From positions 98,567 to 162,566 of the forward strand of contig JAZRNM010000030.1 in the NCBI GenBank assembly GCA_045648205.1: a DNA stretch of 64,000 bases, written 5' to 3'. Of the stretch, positions 39,735 to 48,323 are shown one piece after another; within the stretch, counting starts at the first letter, position 1; every line of letters begins with the position of its first letter. The stretch is from SIG440 sp045648205 (GTDB lineage: Bacteria > Bacillota > Clostridia > Monoglobales > Monoglobaceae). Under the pieces are notes generated by a model. It saw nothing but the letters and a program-made list of their open reading frames with translations. It was not told the origin of the DNA and made no database searches. The translations under genes and the position numbers were made by a program.

Positions 39735-41622
39735 CGGATATTTTGCCACACTGTGGCTATATTGTTGGAATAGCTTAATAAAAAACAGCTTAATCTATCG
39801 GGCTCTTTGCGGTCTTTACTCATTCATTTCAAAGCAATGGCAGGGCTCTTTCATCACCAATATTTTCCGCAGAACTTTTCTGTCAGAGAATGCGGCAAAG
39901 AGCAGCCTGTGGGGGAAAATCTGTTTTTCTCCATTCCTTTTGCTTGAAAAAATTCAAAGCAAGCATGCCGAAAGTCTGAACTCCGCAAAAGAAAAAAGCC
40001 TTGTTCTCAGATTTTTTAAATATCTGCTTCACAACTTTCTGGCACTCAATCTGCGTTTTCTTGGCGTATTCATTTTTTCTGCCGCCTCGGCAGATTTGAT
40101 TATATCGCTGTTCAAAGGCGGAAAGCTCTTTCTGTCCGTGATTGCTATGCTCCTTGGCATAGGTTTGTCTTTCCTTGACATCAATTTCACCGAGCTTTTC
40201 AAACACTCCTCCATTGTGAAATTGATTGAAACATGCCTTGACACAAATTTTTCATTTAATTTCTATTATTTCACAAAATGCGAAGGCAAGGCAAGACTTC
40301 GTTGTGCCATTGTTTTCGGCATTCTGACAGGCGCTATTTGCGGATCTTTTTCGCCGCTCCTTGCCGCTCTTTTTGTGGCAGGGTTGCTGTTTGTTTCCCT
40401 TGTTCTTTATAAGGTGGAATTCGGTGTTTTCATAACCTTGTTTCTGGCTCCCATAATTCCGACAATGGCAGTTGTTGGTTTGTCGCTTCTCTGCCTTTTG
40501 TCCCTTGTAATCAAGGCAGTCACCACAACGAAATTTCAGTGGCGGCTTGATGGTGTGGGGCTTTTGGTGATTACGCTGCTCCTTATTTATCTTCTGGCAT
40601 CATTCACATCCTTTGCGCCCTTCAAAAGCTTTCAGATTTGGGCAGTTTATTTCGCCTTTATGATTTTCTATTTCGTAATTATAAACACAATAAAAACAAA
40701 AACTCAGCTTTTCAATCTTCTGAAGATATTCGCAGTTTCAGGTGTTTTGGTTTGCCTTTATGGAATCTGCCAGTATATTTTCGGTTGGAATGTAAATCAG
40801 GCATGGATGGACGAAGAAATGTTTGAGGATATCAAGATGAGGATTTATTCCACTCTTGAAAACCCCAATGTTCTGGGCGAATATATTCTTCTGGTCCTTC
40901 CCGTCTGCATCTCTCTTTTGTGGACTGCAAAGAAGCTTGTTTCAAAGATTGTCTACGGCGGTTTCTCATTGATTCTGGGGCTTGCACTGATTTTGACCTT
41001 CTCCCGTGGCTGTTGGCTTGGTATTATGGCATCTGCGGCTGTGTTCATCACATTTGCGGCAGGCAAATTGTGGGGGCTGGCACTCATTGCTCTCCCTGCA
41101 CTGCCTCTCATAATTCCCGAAAGCATAATAAATCGATTCACAAGCATCGGTGATATGTCCGACTCATCCACCTCATACCGTGTTTATATCTGGATGGGAA
41201 CACTTCTTATGCTGAAAGATTTCTGGCTGTCAGGCATTGGCCCCGGCACAGAAGCTTTCACCGAGGTTTACCCGTTTTATTCTTATAACCTCATAGTCGC
41301 ACCTCATTCCCACAATCTGTTTTTGCAGATTATAACCGAGTCGGGAGTCTTGGGAATTGCCGCCTTTCTCATATTGTTGCTTTTCTTCTTCAAACGACTT
41401 ATAAGCGGCTATCAGTTCTTTGGAAAATATAATAATTTTTCGGTTGTTCTTGTGGGCATAGCCTCTGCAGTTACAGGTTTTCTGCTCCAGGGTATGTTTG
41501 ACAACTGTTTTTACAACTATCGTGTATTTATGATTTTCTGGGCAGTTATTGCAATTGGCTGTGCTGCCTTCTATGTAACAAAATCTGAGTATGAAATTTC
41601 GGAGGTTCAAGAAAATGCTTAA
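39724..41622 (+). CDS. O-antigen ligase/polymerase family membrane protein
   Basis: A 632-residue membrane protein. The first 110 residues are an unusual amphipathic, basic part without close motif; then follow about twelve helices. The Wzy_C-like large outer loop holds TLENPNVLGEYILLVLPV, RGCWLGIM and SSTSYRVYIWMGTLLMLKDFWL, then GIGPGTEAF and the HSHNLFLQIITESGVLG motif near residue 525, typical of WaaL/Wzy ligases and polymerases. It would join or polymerise lipid-linked glycans outside the membrane. ATG at 39724, inside the end of murJ, has AGGAGGTC upstream; an earlier start at 39691 is rejected. Confidence 0.85.
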   Translation: MKSNGYFATLWLYCWNSLIKNSLIYRALCGLYSFISKQWQGSFITNIFRRTFLSENAAKSSLWGKICFSPFLLLEKIQSKHAESLNSAKEKSLVLRFFKYLLHNFLALNLRFLGVFIFSAASADLIISLFKGGKLFLSVIAMLLGIGLSFLDINFTELFKHSSIVKLIETCLDTNFSFNFYYFTKCEGKARLRCAIVFGILTGAICGSFSPLLAALFVAGLLFVSLVLYKVEFGVFITLFLAPIIPTMAVVGLSLLCLLSLVIKAVTTTKFQWRLDGVGLLVITLLLIYLLASFTSFAPFKSFQIWAVYFAFMIFYFVIINTIKTKTQLFNLLKIFAVSGVLVCLYGICQYIFGWNVNQAWMDEEMFEDIKMRIYSTLENPNVLGEYILLVLPVCISLLWTAKKLVSKIVYGGFSLILGLALILTFSRGCWLGIMASAAVFITFAAGKLWGLALIALPALPLIIPESIINRFTSIGDMSDSSTSYRVYIWMGTLLMLKDFWLSGIGPGTEAFTEVYPFYSYNLIVAPHSHNLFLQIITESGVLGIAAFLILLLFFFKRLISGYQFFGKYNNFSVVLVGIASAVTGFLLQGMFDNCFYNYRVFMIFWAVIAIGCAAFYVTKSEYEISEVQENA

Positions 41623-42733
41623 AGTTCTTCAGGTATGTTCCGACACAAACATCGGCGGTGCAGGGAAGTGTATTCTCACATATCTCAAGCACTGCAACAA
41701 GAACGAATTTGAAATTGCGGTTGTTCTGCCTCAAAACAGCCTTCTCAAAGAAAAGGTCGAAGAATTAGGTTTCAAAGTTTTTGAAATTGATGCAATGGCA
41801 GAAAAATCAATGGACACAAAAGCCATAAGCAAACTGCTTGCCGTGTTCCGGGAATTTAGTCCTGACATCGTTCACACCCACGCAAGCATGGCAGCACGAA
41901 TTGCAGCAAGACTTTATGGTGCAAAAATCGTCTACACCCGCCACAGTGTTTTCCCGCCATCACCCAGACTGACCAAGGGATTGGGCAAAGCGCTCTCAGG
42001 GCTTGCGAACAACAGCACCGCAGACAAAATAATCGCAGTTGCTGAAGCCGCAAAGGACAACATCACCGCAATCGGTGTTGATGACAAAAAAATCGAAGTT
42101 ATTCTCAACGGGGTTGAACCCCTGACTCCCTACTCTGCCGAAGAAATGGCAAAGGTCCGCAGGGAATATGGTGTTTCTGACGACACAAAATGCACAGCAA
42201 TTGTGGCTCGGCTCAACGAAGTGAAAGGTCACAAATACTTCATTGATGCCGCCGCAAAATTGAAAGCCCGTGGCATAAAAGCCAAATTTTTCATTGCAGG
42301 AACAGGTGATATGGCAGAAAAACTTCGCAAACAAATCCTGGAAAACAATCTTGACGACTATGTAATTATGCTTGGCTTCCTTGACAACGTGGAACCGCTT
42401 ATGAACCTCATAGACGTTCAGGCAAACTGTTCCTTCGGCACAGAGGCAACAAGTCTTTCACTCCTTGAGGGAATGAGCCTTGGGAAACCGGCTGTGGTTT
42501 CTGATTTCGGAGGAAATCCCGGTGTCATCAAAGACGGAGAGAACGGCTATCTCACCCCGACTCACGATTCTGAAGTCCTGGCAGAGAGACTGGCAGCACT
42601 TTTCACCGATGATGCTTTATATGAAAAAATGTGCAAACGCAGCAAGGAAATCTTCAATGAAACCTTCACCGCTGCCAAGTATGCTGAAAATATAGACAAT
42701 ATCTACTTAAATCTCGGAGGTAAAAAAAGATGA
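41615..42733 (+). CDS. Glycosyltransferase family 4 protein
   Basis: A 372-residue GT-B enzyme. N-terminal domain: LKVLQVCSDTNIGGAGKCIL with the acceptor loop GGAG, DIVHTHASMAARIAARL and VYTRHSVFPPSP. C-terminal domain: TAIVARLNEVKGHKYFI, FIAGTGDM, MLGFLDNVEPLM and the donor motif GTEATSLSLLEGMSLGKPAVVSD with the expected Glu pair. It resembles GT4 enzymes of teichoic acid and capsule systems. ATG at 41615 has GGAGG upstream and overlaps the ligase gene; an ATG at 41591 is less likely. Acts on a lipid-linked precursor handled by the MurJ and ligase neighbours. Confidence 0.88.
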   Translation: MLKVLQVCSDTNIGGAGKCILTYLKHCNKNEFEIAVVLPQNSLLKEKVEELGFKVFEIDAMAEKSMDTKAISKLLAVFREFSPDIVHTHASMAARIAARLYGAKIVYTRHSVFPPSPRLTKGLGKALSGLANNSTADKIIAVAEAAKDNITAIGVDDKKIEVILNGVEPLTPYSAEEMAKVRREYGVSDDTKCTAIVARLNEVKGHKYFIDAAAKLKARGIKAKFFIAGTGDMAEKLRKQILENNLDDYVIMLGFLDNVEPLMNLIDVQANCSFGTEATSLSLLEGMSLGKPAVVSDFGGNPGVIKDGENGYLTPTHDSEVLAERLAALFTDDALYEKMCKRSKEIFNETFTAAKYAENIDNIYLNLGGKKR

Positions 42734-43221
42734 ACAAACCAAAATTCAATCTGATGGACGGATTTATCATCATCATTCTCATTCTTATTATTGGGGCAGG
42801 AGTATTTCTCTTGTCAGGCAAAAAAGACGCAACACCGACAGGTGAGGTTCAGAATTCCATTGCCGAATACAAAATAGAGCTTGCAAAGTATGACAAAGCA
42901 GTTGCAGATGCCTTCCTTCTGGCTCTGGAAAACGGAGAAACTGCATGGGTAAGCGAAAAGGAACGCTTTGAAGCAAAAATCATTGATGTTGAAGTGCTTC
43001 CCAGCAAAAAGGCAGTAGTAAATGAATACACAAAAACAGCCGGATATGCGGGCGACCCCACCGCCTTTGACATAATAGTATCACTTGAGTCTCCCGTTAT
43101 TGAAACTGACGCCTCAATAACCGCCTCAGGGAATATCCTGGCAGTAGGCGAGAAGGTATCTATAAGAAGCAAAAGTGCAGCAGGCAACGGTTATATAGTT
43201 GGGCTAGACATCAAAGACTAG
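42730..43221 (+). CDS. DUF4330-like membrane-anchored protein, first copy
   Basis: A 163-residue protein: short cytoplasmic start KFNLMDG, one membrane helix (FIIIILILIIGAGVFLLSG), then an outer domain of about 130 residues that is beta-rich (EYKIELAKYDKAVADAFL, SEKERFEAKIIDVEVLPS, AFDIIVSLESPVI, LAVGEKVSIRSKSAAGNGYI). The nF-x-x-D start before the helix is shared with the next gene, so the two are paralogues. Function is unknown. ATGA overlap with the glycosyltransferase gene and position before an ABC exporter suggest a part of a glycan assembly or export complex. Confidence 0.7.
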   Translation: MNKPKFNLMDGFIIIILILIIGAGVFLLSGKKDATPTGEVQNSIAEYKIELAKYDKAVADAFLLALENGETAWVSEKERFEAKIIDVEVLPSKKAVVNEYTKTAGYAGDPTAFDIIVSLESPVIETDASITASGNILAVGEKVSIRSKSAAGNGYIVGLDIKD

Positions 43222-43234
43222 GAGGGAAAAAGCT

Positions 43235-43723
43235 ATGTTTATAAACAAAGAAGGAAAGTTTTTCAATAAATTCAGCATCATTGACCTGCTTGTGATTCTT
43301 GCAATCATAGTGGCGGCTCTTGGTGTTTATTCCCGTTTTGGAACAACCACAAAGGTGGTAACCGAAACACAATCTATTGAATACACCATTCTCGTAAAAG
43401 GTGTCAGGGAAGGCACAGTTGAAGCCCTTTCAAAACCCAGTCCCATCACAAACACAACCACAAAGGAATATGCAGGTGACATCGTATCCGCAACATATAC
43501 CGAAGCGATCGAAGGCAAGGAACTTCCAAACGGCAGTCTTGCAGCAATGACAATCCCTGAAAGATATGACGTAACCGTAACAGTTCGCATTGACGGCAAA
43601 GCCAATGAATCAGGATTTTACACACCCACCAACCAGGCAATAACAACCGGCTCAACCCTGATGTTTTCATCAAAATATGCCATTACATCAGGCACCATAA
43701 CCTCTGTGAAAGAAGTAAAATAA
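43235..43723 (+). CDS. DUF4330-like membrane-anchored protein, second copy
   Basis: A 162-residue paralogue of the previous protein: KFFNKFSIIDLL then a membrane helix (VILAIIVAALGVYS) and an outer beta-rich domain (IEYTILVKGVREGTVEALS, EYAGDIVSATYTEAIEGKEL, RYDVTVTVRIDGKANESG, GSTLMFSSKYAITSGTITSV). In both copies the outer part has a YAGD block followed by a strand of the DIIVSLE/DVTVTVR type, and both end with a G-x-x-I/L turn. Function unknown. GGAGGG upstream; stop is three bases before the ABC exporter start, which lacks a strong ribosome binding site and so depends on this gene's translation. Confidence 0.7.
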   Translation: MFINKEGKFFNKFSIIDLLVILAIIVAALGVYSRFGTTTKVVTETQSIEYTILVKGVREGTVEALSKPSPITNTTTKEYAGDIVSATYTEAIEGKELPNGSLAAMTIPERYDVTVTVRIDGKANESGFYTPTNQAITTGSTLMFSSKYAITSGTITSVKEVK

Positions 43724-43726
43724 AAA

Positions 43727-45454
43727 ATGTTCAAACGATTTGCAGTTTATTACAAACCATACCTTGGTATAATTATCCTTGACCTTATCTGTGCGGCATT
43801 GACAACCCTCTGCGAGCTTGTTTTTCCGTTGATTGTGAGACGCATCACCAATATGGCAACCGACCCGGCACAAGTGTTTTTGTTTTCCACCGTACTGAAG
43901 CTGGGAGCGGTTTATCTTGTGCTTCGTCTTGTTGACACCGCCGCAAATTACTATATGGCAAACAAAGGTCACGTTATGGGTTCACAGCTTGAGACAGATA
44001 TGCGCCGTGACCTTTTCGACCATTTGCAAAAACTATCATTCCGATATTTTGACAACACAAAAATCGGTCAGCTTATGTCAAGAATGACATCAGACCTCTT
44101 TGACATAACCGAATTTTCGCACCATTGCCCTGAAGAATTCTTCATTTCATTCATCAAAATAGTTGGTGCCTTCATAATTTTAGGAGGCATCAACCTGACG
44201 CTGACAGTGTTAATCTTTTTGCTGCTTCCGTTGATGCTGGTTTCCATTATGGCATTCCGCAAAAAGATGAAAAACGCTTTCAAAGACCAACGTCACCAGA
44301 TTGGTGAGCTTAATGCCGAGGTGGAAGACAGCCTTCTGGGAATACGCGTTGTAAAGAGCTTTGCCAACGAAAATATTGAACGTGAGAAGTTCGCAAATGG
44401 AAATGTAAGATTTTTTAGTGCAAAGAAAAATGCCTACAAATACATGGCGCTTTTCCAATCAGGAACACGTTTCTCGGATGGTGTTATGTATATTGCCGTA
44501 ATCATTTTCGGTGCATTCTTTATGACCAGAAAACTCATAAATGCCGCCGACTTTGTGGCATATCTTTTGTACATTCAAACCCTCATAACCTCAATCCGCA
44601 GAATTGTTGAATTCACAGAACAGTTTCAGCGGGGTATCACGGGTATCGAACGGTTTTATGAAATTATGGACGAACCCATTGACATTGAAGATGCCCCTGG
44701 TGCGATTGAGCTCAAGTGTGCAAAGGGAAATGTAACTTTCAAAAATGTCACCTTCAGCTACACCGATGGCGCTGATAATGTGATAAAAGACTTGTGTCTT
44801 GACATAAGATCTGGTGAAAATGTAGCCTTTGTTGGTCCATCAGGTGGCGGAAAAACAACGCTTTGCAACCTCATTCCAAGATTTTATGACCTGTCATCGG
44901 GCGAAATTATGATAGATGGGGTAAACATAAAGGACATCACTCTCTCATCGCTTCGCAATAATATTGGAATGGTTCAGCAGGATGTTTATCTGTTCAGCGG
45001 AACAGTTTATGAAAACATTCTCTACGGGAAACCCGATGCCACCCGTGAAGAGGTGATTGAAGCCGCGAAAGCAGCAGGCGCACACGAATTTATAATCAGC
45101 CTCAAAGACGGCTATGACACCTATGTGGGTGAACGCGGTCTCAAGCTTTCTGGCGGACAAAAGCAAAGGGTTTCAATTGCAAGACTGTTTTTGAAAAATC
45201 CGCCCATTCTCATCCTTGACGAGGCAACCTCAGCTCTTGACAATGAAAGTGAGCTGGTTATTCAAAACTCGTTGAAAAAGCTGTCTGAGGGCAAAACCAC
45301 ATTCACAATTGCCCATCGCCTGACCACAATCAAAAATGCCACCAGGATTTTCGTTTTGACTCCCGACGGCATAGTTGAAGAAGGAACTCACCGTGAACTG
45401 ATGGAAAAAAATGGCGAATACGCAAAGCTTTATTCCCTCTATAATTCACTTTAA
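43727..45454 (+). CDS. ABC exporter, fused permease and ATPase (MsbA-like)
   Basis: A 575-residue type IV half-transporter. Six membrane helices in the first 310 residues with the coupling-helix region MRRDLFDHLQKLSFRYFDNTKIGQLMSR, then the ATPase: Walker A GPSGGGKTTL near residue 368, Q-loop MVQQDVYLFSG, signature LSGGQKQRVSIARL near 470, Walker B ILILDEATSALD and switch His in AHRLTTIK. It works as a homodimer or with a partner and exports lipid-linked or amphipathic substrates. Last gene of the murJ operon, closed by a terminator. The cargo is likely a glycolipid of this module, though a drug or peptide cannot be excluded. Confidence 0.92.
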   Translation: MFKRFAVYYKPYLGIIILDLICAALTTLCELVFPLIVRRITNMATDPAQVFLFSTVLKLGAVYLVLRLVDTAANYYMANKGHVMGSQLETDMRRDLFDHLQKLSFRYFDNTKIGQLMSRMTSDLFDITEFSHHCPEEFFISFIKIVGAFIILGGINLTLTVLIFLLLPLMLVSIMAFRKKMKNAFKDQRHQIGELNAEVEDSLLGIRVVKSFANENIEREKFANGNVRFFSAKKNAYKYMALFQSGTRFSDGVMYIAVIIFGAFFMTRKLINAADFVAYLLYIQTLITSIRRIVEFTEQFQRGITGIERFYEIMDEPIDIEDAPGAIELKCAKGNVTFKNVTFSYTDGADNVIKDLCLDIRSGENVAFVGPSGGGKTTLCNLIPRFYDLSSGEIMIDGVNIKDITLSSLRNNIGMVQQDVYLFSGTVYENILYGKPDATREEVIEAAKAAGAHEFIISLKDGYDTYVGERGLKLSGGQKQRVSIARLFLKNPPILILDEATSALDNESELVIQNSLKKLSEGKTTFTIAHRLTTIKNATRIFVLTPDGIVEEGTHRELMEKNGEYAKLYSLYNSL

Positions 45455-45460
45455 TACGCA

Positions 45461-45497
45461 AAATGAGTGGAACATAAGTTCCACCCATTTTTTATTT
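45461..45497. terminator. Bidirectional terminator between ABC exporter gene and uvrA
   Basis: Stem AAATG-a-GTGGAAC / GTTCCAC-c-CATTT with an ATAA loop and T-rich tails both ways; it ends both the murJ operon and the long minus-strand run. It overlaps the last codons of uvrA. Confidence 0.88.
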
Positions 45498-48323
45498 TTT
45501 CAAAACATCTTTGAGATACATTCCCGTATATGATTTCTTTGACTTTGCCACTTGCTCAGGGGTTCCCAATGCGACAACCTGACCGCCCTTGTTTCCACCC
45601 TCGGGTCCAAGGTCAATGATATAGTCGGCGGTCTTAATCACATCCAGGTTGTGTTCAATCACAATAACTGTGTTTCCCGCATCAACAAGTCTTTGCAGAA
45701 CCTCAATCAGCTTGTGAACGTCTGCGGTGTGGAGTCCCGTTGTGGGTTCATCAAGAATATAAATTGTCTTTCCCGTGCTCCGTTTGCTGAGTTCAGTTGC
45801 AAGCTTCACACGTTGAGCCTCACCGCCCGAAAGAGTGGTTGACGACTGACCTATCTTTATATAACCAAGCCCCACTTCAAAAAGGGTTCTGAGCCTATTT
45901 GCAATTCTTGGTATATTCTCAAAAAATTCAAGCCCCTCTTCAACAGTCATTTCAAGCACATCTGAAATGCTTTTGCCCTTGAACTTAACTTCCAGAGTTT
46001 CACGGTTATATCTCTTTCCGCCACACACTTCACAGGGCATATAAATATCGGGAAGAAAATGCATTTCAATCTTGATTATGCCGTCACCCGAGCAGGACTC
46101 ACAGCGTCCGCCCTTGACGTTAAAGCTGAATCGTCCGGGTCCATAGCCCCTTGATTTTGCATCCTGAGTGGATGCAAAAAGGTTTCGTATATCCCCAAAA
46201 AGTCCCGTATAGGTGGCAGGATTTGACCTCGGCGTTCTTCCGATTGGAGACTGGTCAATGTCAATAACCTTGTCAAGATGTTCAAGACCGCTTATTGACC
46301 TGAATTTTCCGGGTTTCATTTTTGCACGATTCAGTTCATTTGCAAGAATTCTGTGTAGTACCTCATTGACAAGAGAGCTTTTTCCGCTGCCCGACACACC
46401 TGTCACCGCCGTAAATGTTCCCAGTGGAATTTCAACGTCAACATTTTTCAGATTATTCTGTGCAACCCCCTCAAGGCGCAGGAAATTTCCGTTTCCTTTG
46501 CGGCGTTCCTTGGGCACAGGAATAAACTTAGCCCCGCTGAGATAAAGTCCCGTTTCAGACTTTTCGCATTTCTTTATATCCTCAACGGTTCCCTCCGCAA
46601 CAACATATCCGCCGTGAATACCTGCCCCCGGACCAATGTCAATAATATGGTCGGATGCATACATAGTATCCTCATCGTGTTCAACCACAATGAGGGTATT
46701 CCCCAAATCACGAAGCTTTTTCAGCATTTCAATCAGTTTGTGGTTGTCACGCTGATGCAGACCGATGCTGGGTTCGTCAAGAATATAAACAACACCCATA
46801 AGCCCCGAACCAATCTGGCTTGCAAGTCTGATTCGCTGAGCCTCACCACCTGACAATGTTCCGCTTGAGCGAGACAGAGTGAGATATTCAAGCCCCACAC
46901 TGACAAGGAATGACAATCTGCTGTTTATCTCCTTCAAAATCTGTCGACCCACAAACTCTTCGCGGCTTGAAAGCTCCATATTCTCAAAAAAGTCCATTGC
47001 CTCAAGAATTGAAAGTCTGCTGACCTGGTCAATATTCTTTCCTTTAACCGTAACCGCAAGACTTTCCTTTTTCAATCGCGTTCCGTGACACTCAGGACAA
47101 TCGCAAACATTCATAAGTTCGCTGATTTCCTTCTTTGCCCACTCGGAATTTGTTTCCTGATATCGTCTCAGAACATTATTAATAATGCCTTCAAACCGTG
47201 CAAACTGCTCGCCTTTGGCAAACTTCTTTTCATATGACAAATGCACTTTTTCGCCACGCGTGCCATAAAGCAGAATATCCTTTACATCTTCAGAAAGCTC
47301 CTCAAATGGTGTATCAAGACTGAATCCATATTGTTTTGAAAGCCCCCGATAATACATTGCCGCAATACTGTCCCGGTCAGAACCGGTCCAGCCATAGCAA
47401 TTGATTGCCCCATCATTTATACTTTTTGTCGGGTCGGGAATAAGCTTGTCAACATCAAGAATTTCAACACTGCCCAAACCCATACAATGAGAGCAAGCCC
47501 CATAAGGGGTGTTAAATGAAAACATTCTGGGAGTCAGCTCCTCAAGGCTGATTCCACAATCATCGCAGGCATAATTCTGGCTGAACAGCAATTCCTCTTC
47601 TTCCTCAATAAGCTGAACAACCACCAAACCCTTTGCCATCTTCAGGGCAGTTTCAAGAGAGTCTGTGAGTCGCTTGTCCATTCCCTCTTTCACAATAAGT
47701 CGGTCCACAACAATTTCAATGCTGTGTTTCTTTTGTTTGTCAAGTGTGATTTCATCACTTGACGGGTCAAAAATCTCGCCATCAACACGAACACGAACAA
47801 AGCCGTCCTTTGCAGCTTTCTCAAACACTTTTGTGTATTCGCCTTTTCTTCCGCGAACAACGGGAGCTAATATTTGTATTTTTGTTTTTTCAGGAAGTCC
47901 TTTAACCGCATCAACAATCTGGTCAATGGACTGTGCCTTAATTTCCTTTCCGCATTTTGGGCAATGAGGAACACCTATCCGAGCATACAAAAGTCTCACA
48001 TAGTCATAAATCTCAGTAACCGTACCAACCGTCGACCTTGGGTTTTTGCTGGTTGTTTTCTGGTCAATTGATATTGCAGGAGAAAGCCCTTCAATGGAAT
48101 CAACATTAGGTTTTTCCATCTGTCCCAAGAATTGTCGTGCATAAGCAGAAAGGGATTCAACATACCGCCTCTGCCCCTCTGCATAAACAGTTTCAAACGC
48201 AAGAGATGACTTGCCCGAGCCACTGAGCCCCGTCAACACAACCATTTTGTCTCTTGGGATTTTCACATCAATCCCTTTGAGATTATTCTCTCTTGCACCC
48301 TTAACATAAATATATTCGTGCAT
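45492..48323 (-). CDS. uvrA: Excinuclease ABC subunit UvrA
   Basis: A 943-residue protein of normal length. First ATPase: Walker A GLSGSGKSSLAF near residue 31, a zinc finger CxxC pair in CPKCGKEI, the second zinc module CDDCGISL ... CSHCMGL, and signature LSGGEAQRIRLASQIG. Second ATPase: GVSGSGKSSLVNEVL, the CESCSGDGIIKIEMHFLPDIYMPCEVCGGKRY zinc finger in two halves, and LSGGEAQRVKLATEL with ILDEPTTGLHTADV. It finds DNA damage and loads UvrB. ATG at 48323 overlaps the uvrB stop (TGATG) and has AAAGGAG upstream. Confidence 0.98.
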   Translation of the reverse strand: MHEYIYVKGARENNLKGIDVKIPRDKMVVLTGLSGSGKSSLAFETVYAEGQRRYVESLSAYARQFLGQMEKPNVDSIEGLSPAISIDQKTTSKNPRSTVGTVTEIYDYVRLLYARIGVPHCPKCGKEIKAQSIDQIVDAVKGLPEKTKIQILAPVVRGRKGEYTKVFEKAAKDGFVRVRVDGEIFDPSSDEITLDKQKKHSIEIVVDRLIVKEGMDKRLTDSLETALKMAKGLVVVQLIEEEEELLFSQNYACDDCGISLEELTPRMFSFNTPYGACSHCMGLGSVEILDVDKLIPDPTKSINDGAINCYGWTGSDRDSIAAMYYRGLSKQYGFSLDTPFEELSEDVKDILLYGTRGEKVHLSYEKKFAKGEQFARFEGIINNVLRRYQETNSEWAKKEISELMNVCDCPECHGTRLKKESLAVTVKGKNIDQVSRLSILEAMDFFENMELSSREEFVGRQILKEINSRLSFLVSVGLEYLTLSRSSGTLSGGEAQRIRLASQIGSGLMGVVYILDEPSIGLHQRDNHKLIEMLKKLRDLGNTLIVVEHDEDTMYASDHIIDIGPGAGIHGGYVVAEGTVEDIKKCEKSETGLYLSGAKFIPVPKERRKGNGNFLRLEGVAQNNLKNVDVEIPLGTFTAVTGVSGSGKSSLVNEVLHRILANELNRAKMKPGKFRSISGLEHLDKVIDIDQSPIGRTPRSNPATYTGLFGDIRNLFASTQDAKSRGYGPGRFSFNVKGGRCESCSGDGIIKIEMHFLPDIYMPCEVCGGKRYNRETLEVKFKGKSISDVLEMTVEEGLEFFENIPRIANRLRTLFEVGLGYIKIGQSSTTLSGGEAQRVKLATELSKRSTGKTIYILDEPTTGLHTADVHKLIEVLQRLVDAGNTVIVIEHNLDVIKTADYIIDLGPEGGNKGGQVVALGTPEQVAKSKKSYTGMYLKDVLKK

